NCBI RefSeq assembly: GCF_036311985.1
Contig: NZ_JAZDCJ010000075.1
DNA: 14,864 bases
Direction: 5' to 3' (one strand)
Source: JAZDCJ01 sp036311985
Lineage (GTDB): Bacteria > Actinomycetota > Actinomycetes > Actinomycetales > Micrococcaceae
A model generated the notes under the pieces. It saw only the letters and a program-made list of their open reading frames with translations. It ran no database searches and had not been told where the DNA came from. Each line of letters starts with the position of its first letter. The stretch's first letter is position 1. A program made the position numbers and the translations under genes. Below, piece after piece: positions 13,403-14,864 of the stretch.

Positions 13403-13993
13403 ATGAAGGCATCAATGAGTGAAGTCGAAGGTGACGTTGTCGCCCAGAATGCAGGCGGAACCGGAGATTTAGAGTCCACTCTGATCCCCAAGCGCGCTTG
13501 GCGGGCCCTGGCGGCGCTGGCTGTGGCGATGCTGCTCAGCATGGCCACATGGTTCTCAGCAAGCGCGGTCGTTCCTCAGCTGGCAAGCCAGTTTCAATTG
13601 TCCGATTCGACCTCAGCCTGGCTGACCATAGGTGTACAGGTGGGGTTTGTCATCGGCGCCCTGGTACTTGCGACGACCAGTGCCGCAGATCGGTTCGGCC
13701 CACGGCATCTCATGTTCGCTGGCGCCACCCTGGCCGGCATCATGAACCTGGGAATGCTGGCAGCAAACGACGCGTGGCAGATCATCGCCCTTCGCATCCT
13801 AACCGGTGCCTGCCTGGCGGCGGTGTACCCCTCGGCGATGAAGTGCATCTCCACGTGGTTCAAGACCTCCCGGGCGACCGCCGTTGGCGTCATGATTGGT
13901 GCGCTGACCGTCGGATCAGCGTCCCCTCACCTCGTGGCGGCCGCGGGAAGCCTGGACTGGCGATTCGTAGGGGACTGCTGCACGAGTAGGTGA
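13403..13993 (+). pseudogene. MFS transporter, truncated by IS3-family insertion
   Basis: This is the N-terminal half of a major facilitator superfamily protein. After a hydrophilic lead of about 30 residues there are about five membrane helices: LAALAVAMLLSMATWFSASA, WLTIGVQVGFVIGALVLAT, HLMFAGATLAGIMNLGMLA, IIALRILTGACLAAVYPSAM and ATAVGVMIGALTVGSASPHL. An MFS motif A-like DRFGPRH lies between helices 2 and 3. Native sequence ends around LDWRF; the tail VGDCCTSR is read from the IS3 end. Full proteins have 12 helices and about 400 residues, so function is lost unless the element excises. ATG 13403 has GAGG upstream; ATG 13415 with GAAGG is equally possible. It may once have imported or exported a compound of the cluster, or have been unrelated; a terminator separates it from the amidohydrolase. 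Confidence 0.85.
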
Positions 13994-14039
13994 CATCTGA
14001 TCTGGCTTGCCCGCGGGGTGGGTCTGGAAGGATGTTGCT

Positions 14040-14348
14040 GTGCCCAAGCCCTACCCGTCCGAGTTCCGTGACGACGTTGTGCGCGTCGCGAGGAACCGTG
14101 AGCCCGGAGTGACGATCGAGCAAATCGCGAAAGACTTCGGGGTCCACCCGATGACGTTGCAGAAGTGGCTGCGTCGCGCCGACATCGACGCAGGTGCGAA
14201 GCCCGGCCAGTCCCGGACCGAGGCGGCGGAGATCCGCGAGCTGAAGAAGCGGAACCGGTTGCTCGAGCAGGAGAACGAGGTCCTCCGGCGGGCGGCGGCG
14301 TATCTGTCGCAGGCGAATCTGCCGGGAAAAGGTTCTACCCGCTCGTGA
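14040..14348 (+). CDS. IS3-family transposase OrfA
   Basis: A 102-residue protein. It has the OrfA helix-turn-helix (PSEFRDDVVRVARNREPG, then VTIEQIAKDFGVHPMTLQKW) and a C-terminal leucine-zipper-like coiled coil (EIRELKKRNRLLEQENEVLR) ending in RAAAYLSQANLPGK, a hallmark of IS3 OrfA. The GTG 14040 start is preceded by GGAAGGA with 7-nt spacing; the longer frame from 14007 adds non-family residues. OrfA binds the IS ends and regulates OrfAB. The frame stops at 14348, just after a -1 slippery site, so the OrfAB fusion transposase is made by frameshifting. Confidence 0.92.
   Translation: MPKPYPSEFRDDVVRVARNREPGVTIEQIAKDFGVHPMTLQKWLRRADIDAGAKPGQSRTEAAEIRELKKRNRLLEQENEVLRRAAAYLSQANLPGKGSTRS
14324..14330 (+). 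promoter_or_regulatory. Programmed -1 frameshift site GGGAAAA
   Basis: In the orfA frame the bases read G GGA AAA, matching the canonical X XXY YYZ heptamer. The -1 frame continues AGG TTC TAC into orfB, while frame 0 reaches a TGA at 14346-14348. A possible downstream structure is the palindrome CAGGGATCCCTG about 40 nt further on. Confidence 0.7.
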
Positions 14349-14864
14349 CAGAGCTCGCCGAAGCAGGGATCCCTGTGACGGTGACGTGCCGGGTGCTCAA
14401 GCTCTCCCGCCAGCCCTACTACCGATGGCTGGCCGGCCCCATCACCGATAGCGAGGTCGTGGAGGCGTATCGCGCGAACGCGCTGTTCGACGCGCACAAG
14501 GATGACCCCGAGTTCGGGCACCGGCTCCTCGCCGACGAGGCCCGTGACGCGGGTGAGGCGATGTCTGACCGGACCGCGTGGCGGATCGCCTCCGCAAACG
14601 GCTGGTGGTCCGCGTTCGGGAAGAAGCGGGGACGTAACGGCAAGAAGCCGGGCCCGCCGGTCCACGACGACCTGTGCGCGGTCGTCGACGAGGACGGCCG
14701 GACCCGGCACGTGTTCGCCGCCGAAGCCCCGAACCAGCTCTGGCTCGTGGACATCACGGAGCACCGGACCGCGGAAGGCAAGCTCTACTGTTGCGCCATC
14801 AAGGACGCGTGCTCAGGCCGGATCGTGGGGTACTCGATCGACTCGAGGATGAAGTCCCGCCTGG
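14330..14864 (+). CDS. IS3-family transposase OrfB (rve/DDE integrase), partial
   Basis: This frame lies -1 to orfA and is open from the frameshift site to the window end (178 codons). It begins RFYPLVTELAEAGIPVTVTC and continues with RVLKLSRQPYYRWLAG, the HTH_21-like region DDPEFGHRLLADEARDAG, and the start of the rve core. The first catalytic Asp is in QLWLVDITEHR at codon 141 of this frame. The strand LYCCAIKDACSGRIVGYSID follows. The second Asp and the Glu of the DDE triad lie beyond the right edge. It could start independently at GTG 14345, but an OrfAB fusion by frameshifting is usual for the family. No internal stop is seen, so the element may still be active. Confidence 0.9.

Larger units (their letters stand above)
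13970..14864 (+). mobile_element. IS3-family insertion sequence, partial (left end, orfA, most of N-terminal orfB)
   Basis: The element starts where MFS homology stops (about 13968-13975) and runs off the right edge. It has the IS3 arrangement of a small helix-turn-helix orfA followed by an rve-type orfB in the -1 frame. The exact terminal repeat and target duplication cannot be set because the right end is outside the window. Confidence 0.8.

Noticed and set aside
14750..14806. Reading the D in AIKDACSGR as the second catalytic Asp of OrfB
   Set aside because: It is only 18 residues after the first Asp; in IS3 transposases the second Asp lies much further on, so it must be beyond the window.

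Overview
The window looks like accessory DNA from a high-GC actinobacterium, most likely Micrococcaceae (Arthrobacter, Paenarthrobacter or Pseudarthrobacter). This rests on high GC, GTG starts, a DUF4913-type protein, actinobacterial-type IS21 and IS3 elements, and a catabolic cluster built from NCS1, enolase-superfamily and GntR/TetR genes. The genus is an inference. No rRNA, tRNA or CRISPR array was seen.

Left part (1-4400) is a patchwork. An IS21-family element enters from the left edge; its istA runs leftward, is cut by the window edge, and is preceded by a hairpin and a four-copy GGGG-CC repeat array. A DUF4913 gene abuts it. Next comes a lone soluble serine/threonine protein kinase with an unrecognised C-terminal half (1635-3110). 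Degenerate copies of one structured, DnaA-box-like repeat lie on both sides of it. Two small leftward hypothetical genes and gene-poor DNA follow.

Middle and right part (4400-13990) is a catabolic-type cluster. Leftward: an NTF2/SnoaL-like protein followed by a triose-phosphate isomerase. Rightward and divergent from these: an FCD-type GntR regulator. Leftward: an FMN nitroreductase followed by a TetR regulator. Rightward and divergent from the nitroreductase: a mandelate racemase-like enolase-superfamily enzyme, an NCS1 permease and a metal-dependent amidohydrolase, then a terminator, then an MFS transporter. A reasonable inference is uptake of a small, probably nitrogen-containing cyclic compound by the NCS1 permease, with conversion by the flavin enzyme, the enolase-superfamily enzyme and the amidohydrolase. 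The substrate is not identifiable from sequence. Two enzymes have non-standard active-site motifs: KxH in place of KxK in the enolase-superfamily protein, and NxH in place of HxH in the amidohydrolase. Three intercistronic gaps in this cluster hold strong stem-loops without U-tracts.

Right edge (13970-14864): an IS3-family element has inserted into the MFS gene and truncated it after about five membrane segments. The element has the usual orfA/orfB layout with a canonical -1 frameshift heptamer GGGAAAA; orfB runs off the window.

Translation starts were moved inward from the longest open frame for tpiA, gntR, tetR, the nitroreductase, the amidohydrolase and orfA, using ribosome-binding sites, promoter position and family starts.
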